From an uncultured Pelagibacteraceae bacterium (lineage in GTDB: Bacteria; Pseudomonadota; Alphaproteobacteria; Pelagibacterales; Pelagibacteraceae), in the NCBI GenBank assembly GCA_902616145.1, contig CACMRM010000002.1, forward strand, positions 165,726 to 229,725: 64,000 bases of DNA. Reading direction: 5' to 3'. The notes under the pieces were generated by a model. It did not search any database. It saw only the letters and a list, made by a program, of their open reading frames with translations, and was not told where the DNA came from. Made by a program: the position numbers and the translations under genes. Shown here in pieces: positions 53,154-62,243 of this stretch. The first letter of the stretch is position 1, and each line of letters starts with the position of its first letter.

Positions 53154-54631
53154 AGAAGTTTATAATTTCAATTGACGCAGGAACAACATCTAACAGATCA
53201 ATATTATTTGATTTAAAAGGTAAGCCAGTTTATTCTTCACAAAAAGAATTTACACAATATTTCCCAAAAAGTGGGTGGGTTGAACATAATCCAGATGAAA
53301 TTTGGAAAACAACAATAAAAACTTTAAAAGATGTAATACAAAAAGCTAGACGTTTAAAAGGTGAAATTTTAAGCATTGGAATCACTAACCAAAGAGAGAC
53401 TACTGTTTTATGGGATAAAAAAACAGGTAAACCAGTTTATAAAGCTATTGTTTGGCAAGACAGAAGAACTGAAGATTTTTGTAAAAAGTTGAGAAAGCAA
53501 AATAAGGATACAATGGTTTTTAATAAAACCGGCCTCTTAATTGACTCATATTTTTCAGGAACAAAAATTAAATGGATTTTAGATAATGTCCCTAAAGCGC
53601 GACAGTTGATGAATAATAAACAGTTGTTATTTGGTACAATTGACAGCTTTTTAATTTGGAGACTTACAAAAGGAAAAGTTCATGCGACAGATGCAACAAA
53701 TGCAAGTAGAACAATGATATATAATATATCCTCAAATAAATGGGATGATACAATATTAAATCTCCTTAAAATTAAAAAACATATTTTACCAGAAGTGAAA
53801 GATTGTGCAGATGATTATGGAAAAACTCACTCCTCACTAACTGGTAAACCAATTCCCATTAATGGAGTAGTAGGTGATCAACAATCAGCAACCATTGGCC
53901 AGTGTTGTTTTGAACCTGGCTCATTAAAAAGCACTTATGGAACTGGAGCTTTTGTATTATTAAATACAGGTTCTAAAAAAATTTACTCAAAAAATAGATT
54001 ATTAACAACTATTGCTTACAGAATTAATGGAAAGACAACATACGCAATGGAAGGATCTATTTTTATAGCTGGTGCTGGCGTGCAATGGTTAAGAGATCGA
54101 ATGAAATTTTTTAAGAAAGCACCTGAAACTGAAAAAATAGTCAAATCACTTCAAAACAATAATGATATTTATTTGGTACCAGCATTCACTGGATTAGGAG
54201 CTCCGTATTGGGACGCTAACGCTAGAGGAGTTTTAAGCGGCATTACTAGAGATACAAGTCCTAAAGAAATAGTCAGAGCTACCATCGAAGCGGTTGCTTA
54301 TCAAACTCACGATCTTTTTGAAGCTATGAAACATGACGGTTTGAGACCTAAAATTGTAAAAGTTGATGGCGGGATGGTAATGAATAATTGGTTTTCACAA
54401 TTTTTATCTGACATCGTGAATGTGAAAGTATTAAGACCTAAAGTTCAAGAAACTACCGCCTTAGGAGCAGCTTTTATGGCTGGTTTGCACATAGGGTTGT
54501 ACAAATCATTAAAAGATATTTCTAAAAACTGGAACTTAGATAAAAAATTTTCACCAAAAATGAAAAATAAATCTAGAACAATTCTAATTAACGGCTGGGA
54601 AAAAGCAGTCAAGAGAGCCTTAATAAATTAG
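53150..54631 (+). CDS. glpK: Glycerol kinase
   Basis: 493 aa from the ATG at 53150 (overlaps the gpsA stop); a TTG further upstream would add five residues. FGGY kinase: ISIDAGTTSNRSILFD at the N-terminus, GITNQRETTVLWDKKTG, IVWQDRRTEDF, GVVGDQQSATIGQ, STYGTGAFVLLNTG, and KVDGGMVMNNWFSQFLSD. Phosphorylates glycerol from the importer encoded downstream. Together with gpsA it routes glycerol to DHAP. Confidence 0.97.
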   Translation: MKKFIISIDAGTTSNRSILFDLKGKPVYSSQKEFTQYFPKSGWVEHNPDEIWKTTIKTLKDVIQKARRLKGEILSIGITNQRETTVLWDKKTGKPVYKAIVWQDRRTEDFCKKLRKQNKDTMVFNKTGLLIDSYFSGTKIKWILDNVPKARQLMNNKQLLFGTIDSFLIWRLTKGKVHATDATNASRTMIYNISSNKWDDTILNLLKIKKHILPEVKDCADDYGKTHSSLTGKPIPINGVVGDQQSATIGQCCFEPGSLKSTYGTGAFVLLNTGSKKIYSKNRLLTTIAYRINGKTTYAMEGSIFIAGAGVQWLRDRMKFFKKAPETEKIVKSLQNNNDIYLVPAFTGLGAPYWDANARGVLSGITRDTSPKEIVRATIEAVAYQTHDLFEAMKHDGLRPKIVKVDGGMVMNNWFSQFLSDIVNVKVLRPKVQETTALGAAFMAGLHIGLYKSLKDISKNWNLDKKFSPKMKNKSRTILINGWEKAVKRALIN

Positions 54632-54737
54632 CACACACCTCTAAGTTGTAATTTTAAAAAGTTTCTGCACTGTACTTTTCACATTAATTTTGGTTGAATA
54701 TCAAAACTTATAACAACAACAACGAGGGAAATAATCT
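54632..54737 (+). promoter_or_regulatory. Leader and putative promoter of the glycerol transporter genes
   Basis: 106-bp gap between glpK and the binding-protein gene. It contains an ACAACAACAACGAGGGAAATAAT run directly before the start (strong GAGGG ribosome-binding site around 54724). The glycerol receptor shares the GGGAAATAAT leader with the Liv-type receptor at 17.9 kb. An extra promoter here is likely because of expected high expression, but no convincing -10/-35 pair was found. Confidence 0.4.
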
Positions 54738-56471
54738 ATGTTTAAAACATTGAAGAGTATTTTAGCTGTTGCTGTTTCAATTTCTCTATTAACTATTTCA
54801 AACGCTGTAGCTGACGGACACGGAGCTGCAATTAAGAAATGGTCAAATGGTGAGTTTAGTCTTTCGACAATTTCTGCAAAAGAAAGAGAGAAAGAACTTA
54901 ATTGGTTTCACGATGCCGCAAAGCCATTCAAAGGAATGGAAATAAACGTATTGTCAGAAACTATTCCAACTCACGAATATGAGTCAAAAGTTTTAACAAA
55001 AGCTTTTGGAGAGATAACTGGAATCAAAGTAAATCACCAGTTACTTGGAGAAGGAGAAGTAGTACAAGCTGTACAAACTCAAATGCAAACTGGAAGAAAC
55101 TTATATGATGCATACATCAATGACTCTGATTTGATCGGTACGCACTCTAGACTTCAGTTAGCAGTAAACTTAACAAAGTGGATGAAAGGTGAAGGTAAAG
55201 ATGTAACTTTACCAACATTAGATATCGATGATTTCATCGGTAAATCATTTACTACAGGTCCAGATGGTGATTTATATCAATTACCTGACCAACAATTTGC
55301 TAACCTTTACTGGTTTAGAAAAGATTGGTTTGACAGACCTGAAATCAAAAAAGGTTTCAAAGCTAAATACGGATACGATCTAGGTGTACCAGTAAACTGG
55401 TCTGCTTACGAAGATATCGCTGAATACTTTACAAAAGACGTAAAGAATATCGACGGTGTTAGAGTATACGGTCACATGGACTACGGTAAGAGAGCTCCAG
55501 ACTTAGGATGGAGAATGACTGACGCGTGGTTATCAATGGCTGGTGCAGGTTCAGTTGGTAAACCAAATGGTGTACCAGTTGACGAGTGGGGAATAAGAAT
55601 GGAAAAAGGTTCTTGTAACCCAGTTGGTGCTGACGTAGCAAGAGGTGGGGCTGCTAATGGTCCTGCTGCCGTATATGCAATCAGAAAATGGGACGAGTGG
55701 TTAAGAGCTTATGCACCTCCAGGTGCTGCAGCGATGGACTTCTATCAGTCTCTGCCAGCTTTATCATCAGGAAACGTTGCACAGCAAATTTTCTGGTATA
55801 CAGCATTCACGGCATCAATGGTTGCTCCAAAGAGTACAGGAAACAAAACAGTTGATGATAACGGTAATCCTTTATGGAGAATGGGACCATCACCAAAAGG
55901 TCCTTACTGGGATGAAGGTATGAAGCTTGGTTATCAAGATGCTGGATCATGGACTTTATTCAAGTCTACTCCAGTTGACAGAAGAAAAGCTGCATGGTTA
56001 TACGCTCAGTTCGTAGTATCAAAAACTGTTGATCTTAAGAAAAGTGATGTTGGTTTAACTATCATAAGAGATAGTACAATTAACCACAAACACTTTACTA
56101 AAAGAGCTCCAAAACTTGGTGGACTTGTAGAATTCTACAGATCTAAAAATAGAGTATTGTGGTCACCAACAGGTATCAATGTTCCGGACTATCCGAAACT
56201 TGCACAAATCTGGTGGCAACAAATTGGAGATGTAAACTCAGGTGCGTTTACTCCACAACAAGCTATGGATCGTCTTGCAGAAGAGATGAACTTAGTTATG
56301 TCTCGTATGGAAGCTGCTGATAAAGCAAACAATACATACGGTGGATGTGGTCCAAGATTAGCTAAACCGAAAGGTGCTGATTATTGGTTGAAACAACCAG
56401 GATCACCAAAAGCTAAACGAAATGAGAAACCTAAAGGTAAAACAGTTCCATTCGAAAGAGCTTGGAAGTAA
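54738..56471 (+). CDS. glpV: Glycerol ABC transporter substrate-binding protein (GlpV type)
   Basis: 577-aa periplasmic receptor, unusually long for its class but normal for GlpV-type proteins. Signal peptide residues 1-25 (ends NAVADGHGA). SBP_bac_1 fold: KPFKGMEINVLSETIPTHEYESKV and DLYQLPDQQFANLYWFRKDWFD are recognisable. Rich in C-ending codons relative to neighbours (high expression). The glycerol assignment rests on glpK-gpsA upstream and glpSTPQ plus DUF2160 downstream, the Rhizobium gene set. A strong terminator follows. Confidence 0.88.
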   Translation: MFKTLKSILAVAVSISLLTISNAVADGHGAAIKKWSNGEFSLSTISAKEREKELNWFHDAAKPFKGMEINVLSETIPTHEYESKVLTKAFGEITGIKVNHQLLGEGEVVQAVQTQMQTGRNLYDAYINDSDLIGTHSRLQLAVNLTKWMKGEGKDVTLPTLDIDDFIGKSFTTGPDGDLYQLPDQQFANLYWFRKDWFDRPEIKKGFKAKYGYDLGVPVNWSAYEDIAEYFTKDVKNIDGVRVYGHMDYGKRAPDLGWRMTDAWLSMAGAGSVGKPNGVPVDEWGIRMEKGSCNPVGADVARGGAANGPAAVYAIRKWDEWLRAYAPPGAAAMDFYQSLPALSSGNVAQQIFWYTAFTASMVAPKSTGNKTVDDNGNPLWRMGPSPKGPYWDEGMKLGYQDAGSWTLFKSTPVDRRKAAWLYAQFVVSKTVDLKKSDVGLTIIRDSTINHKHFTKRAPKLGGLVEFYRSKNRVLWSPTGINVPDYPKLAQIWWQQIGDVNSGAFTPQQAMDRLAEEMNLVMSRMEAADKANNTYGGCGPRLAKPKGADYWLKQPGSPKAKRNEKPKGKTVPFERAWK

Positions 56472-56519
56472 TTTAGGTTTAATCTAAATTTAAAGGGGGC
56501 TTAACGGCCCCCTTTTTTT
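56470..56519 (+). terminator. Terminator (two hairpins) between glpV and glpS
   Basis: 56495-56512 forms GGGGGC-TTAACG-GCCCCC followed by seven T; outer A-T pairs extend the stem to 56492. Just upstream, 56470-56490 forms a second hairpin AATTTAG / CTAAATT overlapping the glpV stop codon. Partial read-through would give excess receptor relative to ATPases and permeases. Confidence 0.88.
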
Positions 56520-56539
56520 AAAACAGATTTCAAAAAAAT

Positions 56540-57604
56540 ATGAGCTTAGAATTAAAAAACGTAGAAAAAAAAATAGGGCTAGATACTCATATTTATCCAA
56601 CAAATTTAAAATTAGAAAAAAATACAATTAATATTCTTTTAGGGTCTACTTTAGCTGGAAAGACGACTTTAATGCAGATAATGGCTGGCTTAGATAAACC
56701 AACATCAGGCGAGATTTGGTTTAACAACGAGAATGTGACAGGTATGAAAGTTCAAAAAAGAAATGTCTCAATGGTTTACCAGCAATTTATTAATTACCCC
56801 AATTTAACAGTTTATGACAACATTGCATCTCCATTAAAAATTACTGGAGTAAGTTCAGATGAAACAAAAAAAAGAGTTGGAAAAGTTGCAGAATTACTAA
56901 AACTCTCTGGAATGTTGAATAAAAAACCAAACGAACTTTCCGGAGGACAACAACAAAGAACTGCTTTAGCAAGAGCACTTGTAAAAGACTCAGACCTAAT
57001 TCTTTTAGATGAACCACTTGCTAACTTAGATTTTAAATTAAGAGAAGAATTGAGAGAAGAATTACCAAAATTATTTGAAAATAGAGATTGTATTGTAGTT
57101 TACGCAACTACAGAACCCTCAGAGGCTTTACTCTTAGGTGGTAATACTGCAACATTACAGGAAGGTAAGATTATTCAATATGGAAAAACTTTAGATACTT
57201 ATAATAAACCTAACTCTTTAGTTTCAGCCCAGGTCTTTAGTGATCCACCAATGAATATTGCTAAAATAAAAAAATCAGGAGACCAGTGTTCATTTTTACA
57301 AAATGACATTCAATGGAAGACTAATTTAAATATCAAAGATGGTGAATATAAAATAGGTATTAGACCCCACAATATTACAACGTATAAAGAGGGCAACAAT
57401 ACACTTGAGATAAAAGGTAAAGTTTTAATCTCTGAAATTAGTGGTTCTGAGAGCTTAATCCACTTTACAAACGGAAATTTGAATTGGGTTTCTTTGTCTA
57501 ACGGAGTTTTTCAAAAAAACGTTGGCGATGAGATGAATCTATACATGAATACAGATGAGTTTGTTTATTTTGATCAAAATGAAAGGTTAGTATCTAATGG
57601 CTAA
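56540..57604 (+). CDS. glpS: Glycerol ABC transporter ATP-binding protein GlpS
   Basis: 354-aa sugar-type ABC ATPase with C-terminal TOBE-like regulatory domain (from ~240). Walker A LLGSTLAGKTT with Lys41, Q-loop Gln81, canonical signature LSGGQ (133-137), Walker B LILLDEPLANLD (Asp157, Glu158). The H-loop His is replaced: VYATTEPSEAL has Thr191 where VTHDQ-type ATPases have His. The STLAGKTT loop and ATTEP are, from memory, typical of GlpS. Overlaps glpT by 8 bases. Confidence 0.9.
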   Translation: MSLELKNVEKKIGLDTHIYPTNLKLEKNTINILLGSTLAGKTTLMQIMAGLDKPTSGEIWFNNENVTGMKVQKRNVSMVYQQFINYPNLTVYDNIASPLKITGVSSDETKKRVGKVAELLKLSGMLNKKPNELSGGQQQRTALARALVKDSDLILLDEPLANLDFKLREELREELPKLFENRDCIVVYATTEPSEALLLGGNTATLQEGKIIQYGKTLDTYNKPNSLVSAQVFSDPPMNIAKIKKSGDQCSFLQNDIQWKTNLNIKDGEYKIGIRPHNITTYKEGNNTLEIKGKVLISEISGSESLIHFTNGNLNWVSLSNGVFQKNVGDEMNLYMNTDEFVYFDQNERLVSNG

Positions 57605-58661
57605 AGTTACATTAAAAGGTTTAAGCCATAGTTATTTAAAAACTCAATCCTCAGACGCTGACTGGGCAATAAGAGGCGTAGACATTGATTGGAATGATGG
57701 GGGCGCTTATGCTTTATTAGGCCCTTCAGGTTGTGGAAAGACAACATTGTTAAATATTATTTCTGGACTAATTAAACCAACTAAAGGCGATATATTGTTT
57801 GATGATAAAGTTATTTCTGGATTGAATCCTGTAGAAAGAAATATCGCACAGATTTTTCAATTCCCGGTTATTTATGACACGATGACAGTGTATGATAATT
57901 TAGCTTTTCCTTTAAGAAATAGAAAAATTCCAGAGGAAGAAATCAAAGTAAAAGTTCATGAGATAGCTGAAATGTTGGAATTATCTTCAACATTAAACAA
58001 TAGAGCTTCTGGTCTAACTGCAGATGGTAAACAAAAAATTTCACTAGGGCGTGGACTGGTAAGGTCAGATGTAAATGCTATTATGTTTGATGAACCATTA
58101 ACAGTAATCGATCCACATTTGAAATGGATTTTAAGATCTAAACTTAAAGAACTTCATCAAAAAATTAATAGAACAATGATTTACGTAACACACGATCAAA
58201 CAGAGGCCTTAACATTTGCTGATCAAGTAGTTGTAATGCATGAAGGTCAAATTGTTCAAACAGGAACACCAGTAGATTTGTTTGAAAAGCCAAAGCATAC
58301 ATTTGTAGGATATTTTATTGGTTCACCAGGTATGAATGTTTTACCTTGTCAAATTAAAGGAAACGATGTGATCGTTAATGGAAAAAAAATAGAAACTCAC
58401 AAACAAATTAAAAAAAGCAATTTTAATAAGACAGAAGTTGGTGTGAGACCTGAATTTATATCTTTTAGCAATGAAGGAATTCCAGTTAAAGTTTTATCGG
58501 TAAGCAATACAGGAAGGCATAAAATTGTAGATACTGAAAGTGAAACCGGAAAAATTAAAATTATTGCAAAATCTAATGAAAATGTTCCGTCAGGATCTGC
58601 ATTTTTAAAATTTAAAAAAGAATATACTTATACATATGGAGATAGTTGGATAATTGAATGA
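57597..58661 (+). CDS. glpT: Glycerol ABC transporter ATP-binding protein GlpT
   Basis: 354-aa partner ATPase (not the MFS G3P transporter also named GlpT). Walker A LLGPSGCGKTT (Lys48), Q-loop Gln88, Walker B AIMFDEPLTVID (Glu166) and H-loop YVTHDQTEA (His199) are intact. The signature is degenerate: LTADGKQ (140-146) instead of LSGGQ. Paired with GlpS, this puts all degenerate residues in one composite ATP site. C-terminal regulatory domain from ~240. Overlaps glpP by 4 bases. Confidence 0.9.
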   Translation: MAKVTLKGLSHSYLKTQSSDADWAIRGVDIDWNDGGAYALLGPSGCGKTTLLNIISGLIKPTKGDILFDDKVISGLNPVERNIAQIFQFPVIYDTMTVYDNLAFPLRNRKIPEEEIKVKVHEIAEMLELSSTLNNRASGLTADGKQKISLGRGLVRSDVNAIMFDEPLTVIDPHLKWILRSKLKELHQKINRTMIYVTHDQTEALTFADQVVVMHEGQIVQTGTPVDLFEKPKHTFVGYFIGSPGMNVLPCQIKGNDVIVNGKKIETHKQIKKSNFNKTEVGVRPEFISFSNEGIPVKVLSVSNTGRHKIVDTESETGKIKIIAKSNENVPSGSAFLKFKKEYTYTYGDSWIIE

Positions 58662-59524
58662 ATAAAACAGTAAATCAAAAAGCATGGTTTTTTGTAATAC
58701 CAGTATTTGTGCTGGTAGCCTTTAATGCCATAATCCCATTAATGACAGTAGTAAACTATGCTTTCCAGGAAACTTTCGGAAATAATGTTTTTATGTGGGA
58801 AGGCACAAGATGGTTTAAACAAATCATGTTATCCGAGAGATTTCACGCATCACTTGGTAGACAATTTTTATTTACATTTATAATTTTATTTATTCAAATT
58901 CCATTAGGCATAGCTATTGCACTTACTATGCCTAAAGAGGGAATAGGAGTGCCTATTTGTTTAGTTTTAATGTCCATGCCTCTTTTGATTCCATGGAACG
59001 TCGTAGGAGCAATGTGGAATATTTTTGCTTTACCAGATATTGGTTTCTTAGGTCATTCACTTAATGCTTTAGGATTTGATTATAACTTTACTCAACAAAT
59101 TGGTGATGCTTGGTTCACAACAATACTAATGGATGTGTGGCATTGGACATCACTAGTAGTTTTATTGTCTTATGCAGGATTAAGATCTATTCAACCTGCT
59201 TACTATCAAGCAGCAGAAATAGATGGGGCTAGTCGTTGGGCAATTTTTACGAAAATTGAATTACCTAAAATGAAAAAAGTATTAACGATTGCAATACTTT
59301 TAAGATTCATGGACAGTTTCATGATTTATACAGAGCCATTTGTTTTAACTGGAGGCGGTCCAGGTAATGCTACTGCATTTTTATCTATAGATTTAGTTAA
59401 AATGGCATTAGGACAGTTTGATTTAGGACCAGCTGCAGCAATGTCGTTGATATACTTCTTTATAGTACTTTTAGTTTGTTGGGTATTCTATACATTAATG
59501 ATGAGAAATGAGGAGAAATCATGA
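58658..59524 (+). CDS. glpP: Glycerol ABC transporter permease GlpP
   Basis: 288-aa permease of the sugar-type binding-protein-dependent family (MalF type), six membrane helices. EAA loop EIDGASRWAIFTKIELPKMKKVL (core EIDGASRWAIFTKIELP) contacts the ATPase; preceding WHWTSLVVLLSYAGLRSIQP is typical. Overlaps glpT and glpQ by 4 bases each. Confidence 0.92.
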   Translation: MNKTVNQKAWFFVIPVFVLVAFNAIIPLMTVVNYAFQETFGNNVFMWEGTRWFKQIMLSERFHASLGRQFLFTFIILFIQIPLGIAIALTMPKEGIGVPICLVLMSMPLLIPWNVVGAMWNIFALPDIGFLGHSLNALGFDYNFTQQIGDAWFTTILMDVWHWTSLVVLLSYAGLRSIQPAYYQAAEIDGASRWAIFTKIELPKMKKVLTIAILLRFMDSFMIYTEPFVLTGGGPGNATAFLSIDLVKMALGQFDLGPAAAMSLIYFFIVLLVCWVFYTLMMRNEEKS

Positions 59525-60321
59525 AGAAAGCTAAGTGGGTAGTTCCTACAATTTATATTATTTTCTTGATGCTTCCAATTTATTGGTTGCTTAACATGTC
59601 ATTTAAAACAACAACTGAGATTATAAACACTTACACATTATGGCCTCAAGAATTTACATTAGATAATTATAAGAAAATTTTTACCGACAGTACTTGGTAT
59701 ACTGGATATCTTAATTCTATTTATTACGTAGTTATGAATACCGTAATTTCAGTGGCAGCTGCACTACCTGCAGCTTACGCTTTTTCAAGATATAAATTTT
59801 TAGGGGATAAACATTTATTTTTCTGGCTATTAACTAACAGAATGGCCCCACCAGCAGTATTTGCTTTGCCATTTTTTCAATTTTATTCATCAGTTAACTT
59901 GTTTGATACTCATGTGGCTGTAGCTTTATCACATTGTTTGTTTAATATCCCTTTAGCAGTTTGGATTTTAGAAGGATTTATGTCTTCTGTGCCAAAAGAA
60001 TTAGATGAAACAGCTTATGTGGATGGTTATTCTTTTTGGAGATTTTTCTTTAAAATATTCATACCCACTATTACTGCAGGCATAGGTATTACTATGTTTT
60101 TCTGTTTTATGTTTTCTTGGGTAGAATTATTATTAGCTAAAACACTTACAGCTGTAGCAGCCAAACCTATAGCTGCGACCATGACTCGAACAGCCAGTAC
60201 ATCTGGTTATGAATTAGGTTTATTAGCAGCAGCAGGCAGTTTAACAATAATACCTGGCGCAATAGTAATTTACTTTGTAAGAAACTATATAGCAAAAGGA
60301 TTTGCGTTAGGACGAGTATGA
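59521..60321 (+). CDS. glpQ: Glycerol ABC transporter permease GlpQ
   Basis: 266-aa MalG-type permease, six helices. EAA loop ELDETAYVDGYSFWRFFFKIFIPT and the entry LPIYWLLNMSFKTTTEI are the family features. Forms a heterodimer with GlpP. Its stop overlaps the DUF2160 gene start (ATGA). It is distinct from the glycerophosphodiesterase also named GlpQ. Confidence 0.92.
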   Translation: MKKAKWVVPTIYIIFLMLPIYWLLNMSFKTTTEIINTYTLWPQEFTLDNYKKIFTDSTWYTGYLNSIYYVVMNTVISVAAALPAAYAFSRYKFLGDKHLFFWLLTNRMAPPAVFALPFFQFYSSVNLFDTHVAVALSHCLFNIPLAVWILEGFMSSVPKELDETAYVDGYSFWRFFFKIFIPTITAGIGITMFFCFMFSWVELLLAKTLTAVAAKPIAATMTRTASTSGYELGLLAAAGSLTIIPGAIVIYFVRNYIAKGFALGRV

Positions 60322-60677
60322 TGATGTTTAATGTTTTAAATGCCGCCACGTGGGGTGATATGGCCAAAAAGAAAGAAAAGGGATTCTTTGATTTTGAATT
60401 TATCACTTGGATGGCATGGACTTGGCAAACTGCAGCATTTTTTATTTTTATAGCTTTATGTTTAACAGCAATGGTTATTTGGGAAAAAAAATCACCAGGA
60501 GGCGGTCCAAGAAAAGGAATATTAGGTTTAGATACTACTAGAGGAGATAGATTATTTATCTCATTGTTAGGAAGTGCATTCATTCACCTATTTTGGCTGG
60601 CCTTTGTTGGCAGCATTCTATGGATAGCGACAATAATCTGTGTTGGTTATGCAATTATTGTTTTTAAATATGTTTAA
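60318..60677 (+). CDS. DUF2160 small membrane protein of the glycerol transporter operon
   Basis: 119-aa protein with three hydrophobic segments. The middle motif FITWMAWTWQTAAFF and EKKSPGGGPRKGILGLDTTRGDRLFISLLGSAFIHL (core GGGPRKGILGLDTTRGDRLF) identify DUF2160, which in Rhizobium lies in the glpSTPQ-V operon and is thought to be an accessory transporter subunit. Start at 60318, with two further in-frame ATGs at 60321 and 60324. It overlaps the opposite-strand aminotransferase gene by 4 bases at the end. Confidence 0.88.
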   Translation: MMMFNVLNAATWGDMAKKKEKGFFDFEFITWMAWTWQTAAFFIFIALCLTAMVIWEKKSPGGGPRKGILGLDTTRGDRLFISLLGSAFIHLFWLAFVGSILWIATIICVGYAIIVFKYV

Positions 60678-61798
60678 TTTAAAATTTTTTGTAATGTATT
60701 TGCTATATAATTGATTTGATAATTTTTTAAACCAAGACCTGATGGAATATAAAAACCATTTTTAGATAAGTATTCAGAATTTGGCATTTTGGATTTTTTA
60801 AATAACTTCAATTTCCTAAATATTTTTTGTTTGTTCATAGATAAAAAAAAGGGTCTTGTCTCGATTTTATATTTGTAAAGTTTTTTCATTATTTTTTCTC
60901 TATTAAATGAAGAGTTTTTTTTTAGCAAAATTCCAAAAACCCAGTAAATATTTTTTGCATAAGAAGTTTTGTTTTTTTGCAATAGGATTTTTTTGTTATC
61001 TTTAAGTTTTTTATAGTAAAGATTTCCTATCTCTCTTTTTCTTTTTAATATCCAATTAATGTTTTCTAATTGGCCGTATCCCAAGGCTGCTTGAAGATTT
61101 GATAATCTGTAATTCCATCCAATATCATCGTGATTAAATCTATTATAGTAAGACTTGGAGAAAGATAAGTTTCTTAAAGATTTACACTTCTCATAATATT
61201 TTTTTATATTCGTACAAATCATACCTCCTTCACCAGTAGTAATATGTTTGTTCGCATAAAAACTAAAGGTACTTATATCCCCAAAACTTCCACAAATTTT
61301 ATTATTATATTTTAAACCGATTACCTCAGCCGCATCTTCGATAATTATTATTTTCTTATTTTTTGCAACTTTAATGATTTTTTTTAAATTTACGGGAAGG
61401 CCATAAATATGAGTAATAATTATAGCTTTTGTTTTTGATGTAATTTTATTAATCGTTTTCTCCACATTCATATTCCACGTGTCTAGATCAGCATCTACTA
61501 GAACTGGTTTTAAATTATTTTTTAAAACGGCATTAGTAGTTGATATTATTGAAAATGACGGGATTAAGACTTCAGAGTTTTTCTTTAAACCTAAAGATTT
61601 TATAGCAATTTCAAGAGCAGCGGTACCATTAGAAACAGCAACACCAAATTTTTTTTTGTTAAATTTTGAAAATTTATATTCAAACTTTTTTACATAAGGC
61701 CCTTCAGATGAAATCCAATTAGTCTTTAAAGCTTGATTAATATATTTTTTATCTTCTTGAAAAATTTTAGGAATATTTACCGGTATTAGTTTTTTCAT
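60674..61798 (-). CDS. DegT/DnrJ/EryC1/StrS-family aminotransferase
   Basis: 374-aa PLP-dependent sugar aminotransferase. SNGTAALEIA (PLP phosphate loop), IIEDAAEVIG with the pyridine-ring Asp155, and FYANKHITTGEGGM with the Schiff-base Lys184. Acts on nucleotide-linked keto-sugars in surface polysaccharide or lipid A-modification pathways. The next gene (cupin) overlaps by 1 base. Sugar specificity is not predictable. Confidence 0.9.
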   Translation of the reverse strand: MKKLIPVNIPKIFQEDKKYINQALKTNWISSEGPYVKKFEYKFSKFNKKKFGVAVSNGTAALEIAIKSLGLKKNSEVLIPSFSIISTTNAVLKNNLKPVLVDADLDTWNMNVEKTINKITSKTKAIIITHIYGLPVNLKKIIKVAKNKKIIIIEDAAEVIGLKYNNKICGSFGDISTFSFYANKHITTGEGGMICTNIKKYYEKCKSLRNLSFSKSYYNRFNHDDIGWNYRLSNLQAALGYGQLENINWILKRKREIGNLYYKKLKDNKKILLQKNKTSYAKNIYWVFGILLKKNSSFNREKIMKKLYKYKIETRPFFLSMNKQKIFRKLKLFKKSKMPNSEYLSKNGFYIPSGLGLKNYQINYIANTLQKILN

Positions 61799-62196
61799 TA
61801 AAACTTATGTTTATCTTTTTTTGGAAAAAAAGGCCCTTGTTTTACCTCTATAAACTTACAATTTTTTAACATTTTAAATCCATGCCCACCACTGATTAGC
61901 ACGATAATATCATTTTTGTTAGCTACCCTACTAAAAAGGAAGACCTTTCTTCTATTAAAGAAATCAATTCTCATTTTTCCGTTAAGAATAATTAAAACCT
62001 CTGAGGTACCAGATATTTTTCTAGTTATATTTTTGTGTAAGTGCGGTTGTATCAAATAATTTTTTGGATGATTCATATAAGCCACTTGTTGAATAAATTT
62101 CTTATTAGTAAAAAAATTTACTCCCTTTTTTTTAAGAAAATCTGCTTTAATTATTATTGCAAGAGTCTTGTTTTTATATGTTATATTTTGAATCAT
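61798..62196 (-). CDS. Cupin-fold protein, possibly sugar-nucleotide isomerase-like
   Basis: 132 aa from the ATG at 62196 (a longer reading to 62223 adds a hydrophobic stretch that crosses the start of the opposing gene). The double-stranded beta-helix shows PHLHKNITRKISGTSEVLIILNGKMRIDFF (first cupin motif with two His) and NDIIVLISGGHGFKML (second motif with His). Similar cupins (FdtA/WxcM-type and WbuC) occur beside DegT aminotransferases in dTDP-sugar clusters. Function uncertain. Confidence 0.7.
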   Translation of the reverse strand: MIQNITYKNKTLAIIIKADFLKKKGVNFFTNKKFIQQVAYMNHPKNYLIQPHLHKNITRKISGTSEVLIILNGKMRIDFFNRRKVFLFSRVANKNDIIVLISGGHGFKMLKNCKFIEVKQGPFFPKKDKHKF

Positions 62197-62243
62197 TAAA
62201 AATAAACAAATTATTAATAACAATTGTTATAAATTTAGTAAAT

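Noticed and set aside
54632..54737. Riboswitch upstream of glpV
   Set aside because: No conserved core or stable stem recognised by eye; gap too short for most glycerol-related elements.
55459..55923. Frames overlapping the glycerol receptor gene on both strands
   Set aside because: Shadow frames caused by the C-richer codon use of glpV; no ribosome-binding site or family.
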